In this document: positions 1 to 5,850 of the stretch, piece by piece
How the letters are laid out: each line of letters starts with the position of its first letter
How positions within the stretch are numbered: position 1 is the stretch's first letter
Assembly: GCA_016293975.1 (NCBI GenBank)
Contig: JAEDCW010000060.1
Coordinates: forward strand, 1 to 6,184
Direction: 5' to 3'
Length of the DNA: 6,184 nucleotides
Origin: Clostridia bacterium
GTDB taxonomy: Bacteria > Bacillota > Clostridia > Christensenellales > CAG-138
Notes under the pieces: model-generated
What the model saw: only the letters and a program-made list of their open reading frames with translations
Database searches by the model: none
Told to the model about the DNA's origin: nothing
Program-made: the position numbers and the translations under genes

Positions 1-1
1 C

Positions 2-388
2 AAGGAAGATTTGGTGAACGCTCTTGCGAATGTTCTGGAGGTTTCTCCTTTGGCTCTGAACATCCCCGACATTGACAGCGATCTGGGCTTTATCCATACG
101 CTTTTTGCTATTGAGGACATTCATGGTGTGAGAGCTGAAAAGCAGGGAGACGAGGTACATATCGTCTTTGATGGCAGCAAGCGCACAATGGACGAGTCCA
201 TTTTCAAAATGCTTTCTGCATGGGCTGACCAAGCTGAGAAGCTGAAAAACGGCGAAATCAGCAAAGATCAGTATGACCGTTGGCGTTATACATTTCCGGC
301 AGAGGACACCACTCAGATTTGGGCGAAAGTACCGTCCCAAGCACTCAGCGATATGTTTGTAGAGGCATTCAAAGAGGACATCAAGTAA
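2..388 (+). CDS. XRE-family transcriptional regulator, C-terminal part (5' end outside window)
   Basis: The reading frame is open from the first full codon (K-E-D-L-V-N...), so the gene is cut by the window edge; a TTG at 11 is only an internal codon. The visible 128 residues begin at what looks like the last helix of an HTH_3 domain (A-L-A-N-V-L-E-V-S-P-L-A-L), followed by an acidic P-D-I-D-S stretch and a C-terminal domain containing W-R-Y and T-T-Q-I-W-A-K-V-P-S-Q. From memory, this combination is typical of XRE regulators in Clostridia, often carried on integrative and conjugative elements. They bind DNA as dimers through the N-terminal helix-turn-helix; the target here is unknown. The gene converges on guaA and ends 215 bases from it, with hairpins between. 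Family assignment is fairly secure; DNA binding is inferred because the HTH itself cannot be seen. Confidence 0.72.
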   Translation, partial: KEDLVNALANVLEVSPLALNIPDIDSDLGFIHTLFAIEDIHGVRAEKQGDEVHIVFDGSKRTMDESIFKMLSAWADQAEKLKNGEISKDQYDRWRYTFPAEDTTQIWAKVPSQALSDMFVEAFKEDIK

Positions 389-399
389 AAATGAACGAC

Positions 400-435
400 A
401 AAAAGCCCGTACTGACATCCGATCAGTACGGGCTT
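400..435. terminator. Perfect 13-bp hairpin between the convergent XRE gene and guaA
   Basis: Arms 403-415 and 423-435 are exact inverted complements around a 7-base loop. Read on the minus strand the stem is followed by five T (400-404, two of them inside the stem), as expected for an intrinsic terminator of leftward transcription from guaA. Read on the plus strand it lies 14 bases after the XRE stop codon but has only a weak T tract (CTTAAATG). It is probably bidirectional. Confidence 0.7.
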
Positions 436-468
436 AAATGCTAATATGGGATTTTTGTGAGATGGTTG

Positions 469-615
469 AAATTATTCTTTACTCACAAGCCACTCGCAAC
501 GCAGAATAATCGCATTGGAGGGCATTCTTATCAAAACCTTATCAGAGAGAGTGGGCAAAGTCCGAAAAGCCTTGTGATTACTGAGTTTTTCGGCTTTTTT
601 AAATTATTCCCACTC
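469..615. repeat. Imperfect direct repeat of the guaA 3' end (469-484 and 601-615), possible attachment-site remnant
   Basis: Plus-strand copies are AAATTATTCTTTACTC (469-484) and AAATTATTCCCACTC (601-615). On the minus strand they share GAGT and GAATAATTT, separated by AAA in one copy and GG in the other. The second copy contains the last codons and stop of guaA (E-W-E-stop). The 3' end of guaA is a known integration target for genomic islands, and the core reported there resembles GAGTGGGAATAA. The repeat is visible; its origin as an att remnant is inference, since short A+T-rich matches also arise by chance. Confidence 0.3.
557..600 (+). terminator. Probable intrinsic terminator 3' of guaA, facing rightward
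   Basis: Arms 557-568 and 587-597 pair over 11 base pairs with one bulged T at 561, around an 18-base loop. On the plus strand the stem runs into a T tract (595-600), as in a rho-independent terminator. It lies directly after the guaA stop codon on the opposite strand and would stop rightward transcripts entering guaA. On the minus strand the same stem has A-rich flanks and could act weakly. Confidence 0.55.
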
Positions 616-2130
616 GACCGTTCCCGGAGGCTTGCTGGTGATATCATAGACTACCCTGTTGACGTGGTCGACCTCCGCTATTATGCAGTCAGAGATACGC
701 TTGAGCACAGAGAACGGTATCTCCGCCCAATCGACGCTCATCGCATCGGAGGAGGTTACCGCCCTCACGCCTATTGCATAATCATACGTGCGCCTGTCTC
801 CCATAACGCCAACGCTCTTGATGCCCGTAAATACGGTAAAGTACTGCCATAGCGCACGCTCAAGCCCTGCGTTTTTAATCTCTCGCCGGAGTATATAGTC
901 GGTCTTTCTGAGTATGTCAAGCTTCTCTTCTGTGATATCTCCAATTACCCTTATGGCAAGTCCGGGACCGGGGAACGGCTGTCTCCATACCAGATGCGAA
1001 GGCATACCGAGGCTTTCGCCCAGCTCCCTTACTTCATCCTTGAACAATGAGCGCAAAGGCTCGATTATTCCCTTGAACGAGATGTCCTTGGGGAGACCGC
1101 CTACATTATGGTGGCTCTTAATGACCGCAGACCCGCCAGCACCGCTCTCTATTACGTCGGGATAAATAGTGCCCTGGAGCAGATAATCGTAACCGCTGAG
1201 CTTATTTGATTCCTCTTCAAACACGCGAATGAATTCTTCTCCTATTATCTTGCGCTTCTTCTCGGGGTCGCTTGCGCCCGCAAGCTTACTGAGGAACCTC
1301 TCGCGCGCATCCACCTTTATTATATTGAGTCCCACGGAATCCTTGTAGAACTCCATTACTTCTGCAGCCTCATTGAGCCTAAGCAGACCGTGATCGACGA
1401 ATATGCATATGAGCCTGTCGCCGATTGCTTTATGCGTCAGCACCGCCGCAACGGACGAGTCTACGCCTCCAGACAGCGCCGCCAGTACCTTTCCGTCCCC
1501 AACCTTTTCGCGAATCTCGCGAATCATGCTGTCAGCTATGCTCGCAGGGCTCCAGTCGCACTTTAGGCCGCAAATGTTCTTGAGGAAATTCGAGAATATC
1601 CTCTTGCTGTCCTCGGTATGCTCGACCTCGGCGTGGAACTGAATGCCGTAGAGTTTTTCGCTATCGTTTGCAAATGCCGCTATTTTGCAATTTTCGGTGG
1701 ATGCTATCGCAACAAACCCTTCGGGAAGTTTCGTCACGGAATCGTTGTGGTTCATCCAAACCGTACGCTTGTCCATGCCTTCAAAGAGGGGATGGTCGGC
1801 GTATGTAGTCGGCGTCCTGCCGTATTCGCTCACATCGGCAGCCTTTATCTCACCGCCGTTGATCTTTGCGATGTACTGCATTCCGTAGCATATGCCGAGC
1901 ACGGGTACGCCAAGCTTAAACACCCAGTCTGGGCATGACATCGCATTATCTTCGTACACGCTGTCGGGACCGCCAGTGAGTATGATGCCGGATAAGCATC
2001 CACCCAGTATTCTCTCCTTCGAAGCAGTTCTGGGCAAAAGCTCGCTGTATACGCCCGCCTCGCGCACTCTTCGCGCGATAAGCTGGTTATACTGACCTCC
2101 AAAGTCCAACACTACAATTCTTTCGTTCAT
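604..2130 (-). CDS. guaA: GMP synthase (glutamine-hydrolysing)
   Basis: Converts XMP to GMP in the cytoplasm using ATP and ammonia taken from glutamine, the last step of GMP synthesis. At 508 residues it is full length. The N-terminal class I glutamine amidotransferase domain (about 1-190) shows the nucleophile Cys81 in G-I-C-Y-G-M-Q and His166/Glu168 in Q-F-H-A-E-V, where most relatives have H-P-E. The ATP-pyrophosphatase domain carries the P-loop S-G-G-V-D-S-S at 220-226. The C-terminal dimerisation domain has W-R-Q-P-F-P-G-P-G-L-A and ends K-P-P-G-T-V-E-W-E. The ATG overlaps the xpt stop as ATGA and has GGAGG four bases upstream, so translation is probably coupled. It is the distal gene of xpt-guaA. 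The stop codon lies inside a sequence used elsewhere as an island integration site. Confidence 0.98.
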   Translation of the reverse strand: MNERIVVLDFGGQYNQLIARRVREAGVYSELLPRTASKERILGGCLSGIILTGGPDSVYEDNAMSCPDWVFKLGVPVLGICYGMQYIAKINGGEIKAADVSEYGRTPTTYADHPLFEGMDKRTVWMNHNDSVTKLPEGFVAIASTENCKIAAFANDSEKLYGIQFHAEVEHTEDSKRIFSNFLKNICGLKCDWSPASIADSMIREIREKVGDGKVLAALSGGVDSSVAAVLTHKAIGDRLICIFVDHGLLRLNEAAEVMEFYKDSVGLNIIKVDARERFLSKLAGASDPEKKRKIIGEEFIRVFEEESNKLSGYDYLLQGTIYPDVIESGAGGSAVIKSHHNVGGLPKDISFKGIIEPLRSLFKDEVRELGESLGMPSHLVWRQPFPGPGLAIRVIGDITEEKLDILRKTDYILRREIKNAGLERALWQYFTVFTGIKSVGVMGDRRTYDYAIGVRAVTSSDAMSVDWAEIPFSVLKRISDCIIAEVDHVNRVVYDITSKPPGTVEWE

Positions 2131-2717
2131 ATTTCCTCCCGCTCCTCATCTCTGAAGCGAATCTTTCCGTCGGCAGTATCTTCGATTATCGCAAGCGAAC
2201 GAACATCATAGCCCATAGCACGGAGCTTGTCTCCTCCGCCCTGGAAACCCTTTTCTACAGCAATGCCTATGCCCACTACCTCTGCGCCGACTGAATGTAT
2301 CATCTCAGTCAGACCGCGCAGCGCCTCTCCGTTTGCCAAAAAGTCGTCTATTATCAACACTTTGTCGTCTGCGTTTAGCCATTGTGCCGATACAATAAGT
2401 GTTACCTTTTTCTTGTAGGTATATGAGAATATCTCGCTTTGAATAAGGCCGCCTTCGATGTTATCCGACTTTGCCTTCTTCGCAAAGAGCATCGGTACGC
2501 CGAATTCCTGCGCACAAACCGTCGCCAACGCAATTCCCGACGCCTCAACGGTCAATATCTTGGTTATTTTCTTGTCTGCAAAAAGTCTGTGGAATTCTTT
2601 GGCAAGTTCCCCCATGAGTTTGATATCTACCAAGTGATTCAAAAAACCATCGACTTTAACAATGTTTCCGGGCAGCACCCTGCCTTCCTCGCGTATTCTG
2701 TCGCAAAGCAGCTTCAT
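2127..2717 (-). CDS. xpt: Xanthine phosphoribosyltransferase
   Basis: Catalyses xanthine + PRPP to XMP + pyrophosphate in the cytoplasm, a purine salvage step. The 196 residues match the usual length of Bacillus-type Xpt (about 194). The PRPP-binding loop of type I phosphoribosyltransferases is L-I-I-D-D-F-L-A-N-G at 121-130. The family's E-A-S-G-I-A stretch is at 58-63 and the F-A-K-K region at 78-81. The frame can be extended to a GTG at 2729, but GGAGG at 2723-2727 sits five bases before the ATG at 2717 and inside that extension, so 2717 is the start. The gene overlaps guaA by four bases, which supplies the next enzyme for its product. A promoter with an operator-like repeat lies immediately upstream. 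The leader is only about 20 bases, too short for the purine riboswitch known from B. subtilis xpt. Confidence 0.96.
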   Translation of the reverse strand: MKLLCDRIREEGRVLPGNIVKVDGFLNHLVDIKLMGELAKEFHRLFADKKITKILTVEASGIALATVCAQEFGVPMLFAKKAKSDNIEGGLIQSEIFSYTYKKKVTLIVSAQWLNADDKVLIIDDFLANGEALRGLTEMIHSVGAEVVGIGIAVEKGFQGGGDKLRAMGYDVRSLAIIEDTADGKIRFRDEEREEI

Positions 2718-2733
2718 ATTGTCCTCCACTCGA

Positions 2734-2768
2734 ATATTATCGAAATTATGCCCTAAACACGATAATAT
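2734..2768. promoter_or_regulatory. Operator-like inverted repeat over the xpt-guaA promoter
   Basis: ATATTATCG (2734-2742) and CGATAATAT (2760-2768) are exact 9-base inverted complements separated by 17 bases. One arm reaches the edge of the predicted -35 box and the other covers the expected transcription start, so the pair brackets the -10 box. This is the usual geometry for a dimeric repressor. The arms do not match the B. subtilis PurBox as I know it, so the regulator is unknown. It could also form a weak hairpin. Confidence 0.45.
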
Positions 2769-2773
2769 GGCAA
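2745..2773 (-). promoter_or_regulatory. Predicted sigma-A-type promoter of xpt-guaA
   Basis: On the minus strand TTGCCA (2773-2768) and CATAAT (2750-2745) are separated by 17 bases; each differs from consensus at one position. Transcription would start near 2738, about 20 bases before the xpt start codon and leaving room for the GGAGG site. It lies between the stop of the M15-like gene (2806) and xpt, which suggests xpt-guaA is its own transcription unit. Confidence 0.65.
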
Positions 2774-2805
2774 GGAGTCACAAAATATATTTGGGCGCAA
2801 AAAAC

Positions 2806-3432
2806 TTATCTGTAGAGCATTCTATCTGACGCTTCCGCACGTTTATGTCCCTCTGTTATTATATAGTTCCATAGCATTGAATCGACGTGTCTTGCATCGG
2901 GCAAACCCGCCTCTCTCCTTAGTATCCGAACGCTTTCCACCGTCTTTTTGTCGCATACGCCCGTCAATGCAAGTTCGCATCTGCCAAGGAGCAAAAGTGC
3001 ATCCTGAAGTGCAAGCACATGGCAGCCCCTATCCCCCGGGAAAACGCTCTGCAGCTTGTTATGTCCCCATGTTTCCCCACGAAGCTCACAGGCGACCCAC
3101 TTTGGCGCTATGCTCTTTGGCGCCACGAAGCTGAATAGCCCACTCTGCGTACACAGCTTTCTCAACCTATCCAATTCCGCATCGGCAAGGCCTTTTCCAA
3201 TGTCCACAGCAAAGCCGCAAAGTTTTAATGACGGGCTTTGAGTCATACCCTCCCCCAATCGTCTGAATGTGAGCTGCGGCATGATTTCAAGTCCCGATAG
3301 CTTCTCCATGTATCTGCACGTATCCAAAAGACGGCAGTCGGTCCACACGAGACTTCTGCCCCAAGGTTCTATGTCGAGCGAGCACTCCCAAGTGAACTCG
3401 CCCTTTTTATTGTCAAAAAGAAGGCACGGCAT
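2806..3432 (-). CDS. Degenerate peptidase M15-like protein with C-terminal peptidoglycan-binding-like domain
   Basis: The product of 208 residues has two parts. Residues about 30-120 resemble the M15 D-Ala-D-Ala carboxypeptidase fold: S68-x-K70-x-x-G73-x-A75-x-D77 fits the family motif S-x-H-x-x-G-x-A-x-D with His replaced by Lys, and W-V-A-C-E-L-R (112-118) fits V-H-V-D-x-R with His replaced by Ala. Metal binding is therefore probably lost. Residues about 133-192 fit the PG_binding_1 pattern (L-Q-D-A-L...L-G...L-T-G...T-V-E-S-V...A-G-L-P). There is no signal peptide or membrane segment and there are ten cysteines, which suggests a cytoplasmic protein. The frame opens further to 3543, but that would read through the upstream terminator and into bofA, so ATG 3432 with AAGG upstream is preferred. 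No convincing promoter is visible. The M15 link is remote and by eye; the C-terminal domain is more secure. Confidence 0.6.
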   Translation of the reverse strand: MPCLLFDNKKGEFTWECSLDIEPWGRSLVWTDCRLLDTCRYMEKLSGLEIMPQLTFRRLGEGMTQSPSLKLCGFAVDIGKGLADAELDRLRKLCTQSGLFSFVAPKSIAPKWVACELRGETWGHNKLQSVFPGDRGCHVLALQDALLLLGRCELALTGVCDKKTVESVRILRREAGLPDARHVDSMLWNYIITEGHKRAEASDRMLYR

Positions 3433-3442
3433 GTTGTACCTT
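3421..3442 (-). promoter_or_regulatory. Hairpin hiding the ribosome binding site of the M15-like gene
   Basis: In the minus-strand transcript AAGGUAC (3442-3436) can pair with GUGCCUU (3427-3421) over seven base pairs including one G-U, leaving an 8-base loop AACAUGCC that contains the start codon. The only Shine-Dalgarno-like bases (AAGG) lie in the stem. Ten bases of this element (3421-3430) also occur in the terminator at 3494-3503. The structure suggests low or conditional translation; this is inferred. Confidence 0.4.
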
Positions 3443-3478
3443 ATGCTTTTTGAGGGTTTTTGGTGACGAGATATGAAT

Positions 3479-3503
3479 AAAAAGCCGTACCCTAAGGCAC
3501 GGC
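3479..3503 (-). terminator. Intrinsic terminator after bofA
   Basis: On the minus strand GCCGTGCC (3503-3496) pairs with GGTACGGC (3491-3484), eight base pairs with one G-U, around a TTAG loop, followed by five T (3483-3479). It starts 14 bases after the bofA stop codon and ends the ahcY-lipoprotein-bofA unit. A smaller hairpin, AAAACC-CTC-GGTTTT (3505-3519), lies just before it at the end of bofA. Confidence 0.8.
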
Positions 3504-3517
3504 GAAAACCCTCGGTT

Positions 3518-3775
3518 TTATACCAGCAGCGTATAGAGCACAACGAGAATTACACCCGCAACACCCAACACACCGACAATCAATGACGACAATATTGTGA
3601 TGGGGACCGTGAAGCCTATAAGCCCACCGACAAGGTTCAAGAGTATCAGTATCACCCCACCGATTATGGTGTTGACCAAAAGCTTGAAGAACATCTTGAG
3701 CGACCAGCCGAATATCTTAAACAAAAGAAAAATGGCGAGCAGCACGATTGCAATTGTAATGATTGCTGTTAACAT
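3518..3775 (-). CDS. bofA: BofA-family sporulation membrane protein (pro-sigma-K processing inhibitor)
   Basis: In B. subtilis, BofA sits in the outer forespore membrane with SpoIVFA and holds the protease SpoIVFB inactive, delaying processing of pro-sigma-K. Clostridia often keep a bofA homologue even where that checkpoint is reduced or absent, so the exact role here is open. The 85-residue product has the family length and pattern: a hydrophobic N-terminal segment (about 2-23), then a second hydrophobic stretch with L-N-L-V-G-G (46-51), V-P-I-T (57-60) and V-G-V-L-G-V-A-G-V (67-75), which aligns with the B. subtilis signature. ATG 3775 has GGAGG five bases upstream, inside the 17-base gap after the lipoprotein gene. 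It is the last gene before the terminator. Context with ahcY differs from the recR neighbourhood I know for bofA. Confidence 0.9.
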   Translation of the reverse strand: MLTAIITIAIVLLAIFLLFKIFGWSLKMFFKLLVNTIIGGVILILLNLVGGLIGFTVPITILSSLIVGVLGVAGVILVVLYTLLV

Positions 3776-3792
3776 ATTTGCCTCCCGTTATA

Positions 3793-4506
3793 TTATTCGC
3801 TATCTAAATAGTAGATACCCTCGGCTACCAAAAGCACGCTTTCGGCATAAGGATGTATTACATCATATTCGAGCTGTGGAGTATTAAGCTCGGTTGAGCC
3901 GACCAAAAACCTCGGTGTGTCACCCTCAATCTCCAAAAACGACCACGCCGCACCATCTGTGACAAACGATACATAGCCATCCGCAGTCTTTTTCGCAGAT
4001 ACCGTAAGCTTTGTCGTTTCGCCCGAAATCATCTCAAACGACAGCACATCCGCACCGACTGTGCCCTGTATGACCTCATCTTTGTCCGTGTACTCGAATA
4101 TGAAGCTGTAGCTGCCATATTCGTTGAGCTCACATTTGCCGTTGCCGTTTGCCACACCTACGGTGCTTCCTCCGAAACTCTCATCCGCGTTGCCTCCCAG
4201 CATTCCTACGCTCTGCCTCGGTAAACTCACCGAATACTCGTGATTTGCAAGCTCCAGATACACAAGCAACGCATCGCCCGACGGCTGTTGTTTTCCCAAA
4301 ATCGCGATCTTATACGCTTCTATATAGCCCTCAAGAAACTCAATCACCGGGTTATTTATGTTATTTATGGGAACCTGCGTAGGTTGTCCCAACTGCGGCG
4401 TAGCCATAGGCCCCTGTGTATTTACCGGCTCTGCGTATGGCTTGCACCCGCATACCGCAATCAGTAACGCAAATACCGCCGCTATGGGCCGCATACACTT
4501 TTTCAT
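3793..4506 (-). CDS. Putative lipoprotein of unknown function
   Basis: The N terminus M-K-K-C-M-R-P followed by a hydrophobic run ending V-C-G-C is a lipoprotein signal, with Cys21 the likely lipidated residue after cleavage by signal peptidase II; the protein should sit on the outer face of the cytoplasmic membrane. A Pro/Gln/Thr/Asn-rich linker (about 25-50) leads to a domain rich in predicted beta strands, with no transmembrane segment. I do not recognise the family. ATG 4506 shares one base with the ahcY stop (TGATG); a TTG codon directly before it is the alternative start and would overlap by four bases. Its weak Shine-Dalgarno region lies within the ahcY end, so translation is probably coupled. 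Position between ahcY and bofA, 17 bases before the latter, suggests co-expression but not a function. Confidence 0.8.
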   Translation of the reverse strand: MKKCMRPIAAVFALLIAVCGCKPYAEPVNTQGPMATPQLGQPTQVPINNINNPVIEFLEGYIEAYKIAILGKQQPSGDALLVYLELANHEYSVSLPRQSVGMLGGNADESFGGSTVGVANGNGKCELNEYGSYSFIFEYTDKDEVIQGTVGADVLSFEMISGETTKLTVSAKKTADGYVSFVTDGAAWSFLEIEGDTPRFLVGSTELNTPQLEYDVIHPYAESVLLVAEGIYYLDSE

Positions 4507-5744
4507 CAATACTCGCCCTCAAGGTATTTCCTTTGCTCCTCTGTAAGCGTGTCGAGCTCCAGACCCATCGCTTTTAGCTTTAGCATTGCGACCTCGTGGT
4601 CAATCTCCTCGGGTATGTCATAAAGGCCCGGTTTCATATGTTCCGAATTATCGAGTATGTACTTTGCGCCGAGGAACTGTATTGCAAACGAGAGGTCCAT
4701 TATCTCCGCAGGATGTCCGTTCCCTGCCACTATATTGACCAGTCTGCCGTCAGCAAGGAGATTTATCACTCTGCCGTCTGCGAGCTTATAGCCGTTAATG
4801 AAAGGCTTCCTCTCCCATGTCTCCGTCGCCATTTCGGCAAGTTCGACCTTGCTTATCTCGACATCAAAGTGTCCTGCATTGGCTAGCATTGCATTGTTCT
4901 TCATTTTTGCAAAATGTCTGCCCGTGATTACATCCTTACAGCCCGTAGCGGTCACAAAAATGTCGCCCAGAGATGCCGCGTTGTCCATCGTCATTACTCT
5001 AAAGCCATCCATTGCCGCCTCAAGAGCCCTGTACGGGTTGATTTCTGTGACGATGACGTTTGCGCCGAGTCCCTTTGCCCTCATTGCGATGCCGCTCGAG
5101 CAGAAGCCGTAACCTGCGACTACCACCGTCTTTCCGGTTATCATGTTGTTTGTCGAATACATGATTCCGTCCCAAACGGACTGACCCGTACCGTGGCGAT
5201 TGTCGAAAAGATGCTTGCAGTTTGCGTCATTCACCGCCATCATCGGGAAACGCAAAGTTCCTGCCTTTACCCTTGCCTTAAGCCGTGCGATGCCGGTAGT
5301 GGTCTCCTCACAACCCCCGAGCAGATTCTCGGCATACTCGGGATATATGTCCAACAGCTCCATGAAGTCGCCGCCGTCATCAATTATTATGTGGGGCTTA
5401 AACTCAAGCGTCTTTCTCTGATGTTCCCTGTATTCCTCGGGCGTTGCCCCGTGCCATGCGTTCACCTCTACGCCAAGCGACGCAAGTGCTGCACAAACAT
5501 CGTCCTTTGTGGACAAGGGATTTGAGCCTGTGACCGCGACGTGCGCCCCGGCTTCCCTCAAAAGCAGTGCAAGGTAAGCTGTCTTAGCCTCCAGATGAAC
5601 CGCAACTGAGATGCGTTTGCCCAAAAATGGCTTTGTCTCTCCATAGCGAGCCCTAAGCTCTGCCAAACAAGGCATGAAATCCTCAACCCAGTGAATCCGC
5701 TTTAGCCCGAGCGGAGCCAGTGACATATCTCTTACAATAGGCAT
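4506..5744 (-). CDS. ahcY: S-adenosylhomocysteine hydrolase (adenosylhomocysteinase)
   Basis: Splits S-adenosyl-L-homocysteine to adenosine and L-homocysteine using tightly bound NAD, removing the inhibitory by-product of methyl transfer in the cytoplasm. The 412 residues fit the shorter bacterial/archaeal form. Visible family residues are His50 in V-H-L-E-A-K-T-A, Asp122/123 in I-D-D-G-G-D, Glu146-Thr148 in C-E-E-T-T-T-G, Lys177, Asp181 and Asn182 in N-D-A-N-C-K-H-L-F-D-N, and H-G-T-G-Q-S. The Rossmann fold starts at G-Y-G-F-C-S-S-G (211-218) with acidic Glu234 after strand two; the usual third glycine of G-x-G-x-x-G is Ser216. The C-terminal G-H-P-A-E-I-M-D-L-S-F and L-T-E-E-Q-R-K-Y-L are intact. 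ATG 5744 has GGAGG six bases upstream. It is first in the ahcY-lipoprotein-bofA operon. Confidence 0.97.
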   Translation of the reverse strand: MPIVRDMSLAPLGLKRIHWVEDFMPCLAELRARYGETKPFLGKRISVAVHLEAKTAYLALLLREAGAHVAVTGSNPLSTKDDVCAALASLGVEVNAWHGATPEEYREHQRKTLEFKPHIIIDDGGDFMELLDIYPEYAENLLGGCEETTTGIARLKARVKAGTLRFPMMAVNDANCKHLFDNRHGTGQSVWDGIMYSTNNMITGKTVVVAGYGFCSSGIAMRAKGLGANVIVTEINPYRALEAAMDGFRVMTMDNAASLGDIFVTATGCKDVITGRHFAKMKNNAMLANAGHFDVEISKVELAEMATETWERKPFINGYKLADGRVINLLADGRLVNIVAGNGHPAEIMDLSFAIQFLGAKYILDNSEHMKPGLYDIPEEIDHEVAMLKLKAMGLELDTLTEEQRKYLEGEY

Positions 5745-5774
5745 ACAGTCCCTCCATTCTCTGCTTTATTTTAC

Positions 5775-5780
5775 ATTATA
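5775..5780 (-). promoter_or_regulatory. Predicted -10 box of the ahcY operon
   Basis: A consensus TATAAT lies on the minus strand about 30 bases before the ahcY start, leaving a leader of roughly 24 bases with the GGAGG site. No good -35 hexamer is found 16-18 bases upstream, so the promoter may be weak or need an activator. The leader is too short for an SAH or SAM riboswitch. Confidence 0.5.
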
Positions 5781-5816
5781 ACCTACCCAAAGACAAGTCG
5801 GCTTTACAACTGCCTA

Positions 5817-5845
5817 TTGCAAAACGCCTCAAAAGGCGGTATGCT
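5817..5845 (+). promoter_or_regulatory. Predicted promoter of the SRP RNA gene
   Basis: TTGCAA (5817-5822) and TATGCT (5840-5845) are spaced by exactly 17 bases and end five bases before the first base of the mature SRP RNA (5851). The spacer contains an inverted repeat, CGCCT-CAAA-AGGCG (5825-5838). This promoter is divergent from that of ahcY, within a shared intergenic stretch of 106 bases. Confidence 0.55.
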
Positions 5846-5850
5846 ATATA

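Noticed and set aside
11..13. TTG as the start of the XRE-family gene
   Set aside because: The frame is open to the window edge and the residues before it continue the domain, so the true start lies outside.
457..852. Plus-strand open frame of 131 codons starting in the guaA 3' flank
   Set aside because: Most of it is antisense to guaA, it shows no recognisable domain and it has no ribosome binding site.
2718..2729. GTG start four codons upstream in xpt
   Set aside because: Those codons contain the GGAGG site that serves the ATG at 2717.
2718..2805. Purine riboswitch upstream of xpt
   Set aside because: Only 88 bases separate xpt from the preceding gene and a strong promoter occupies them; no three-way-junction pattern is visible.
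3433..3543. N-terminal extension of the M15-like protein to a start at 3543
   Set aside because: It would translate through the bofA terminator and overlap the end of bofA; the extension has no domain or signal-peptide character.
4914..5525. Plus-strand open frame of 203 codons
   Set aside because: It lies wholly antisense to ahcY, whose product is certain; the composition is a mirror of ahcY codons and no domain is visible.
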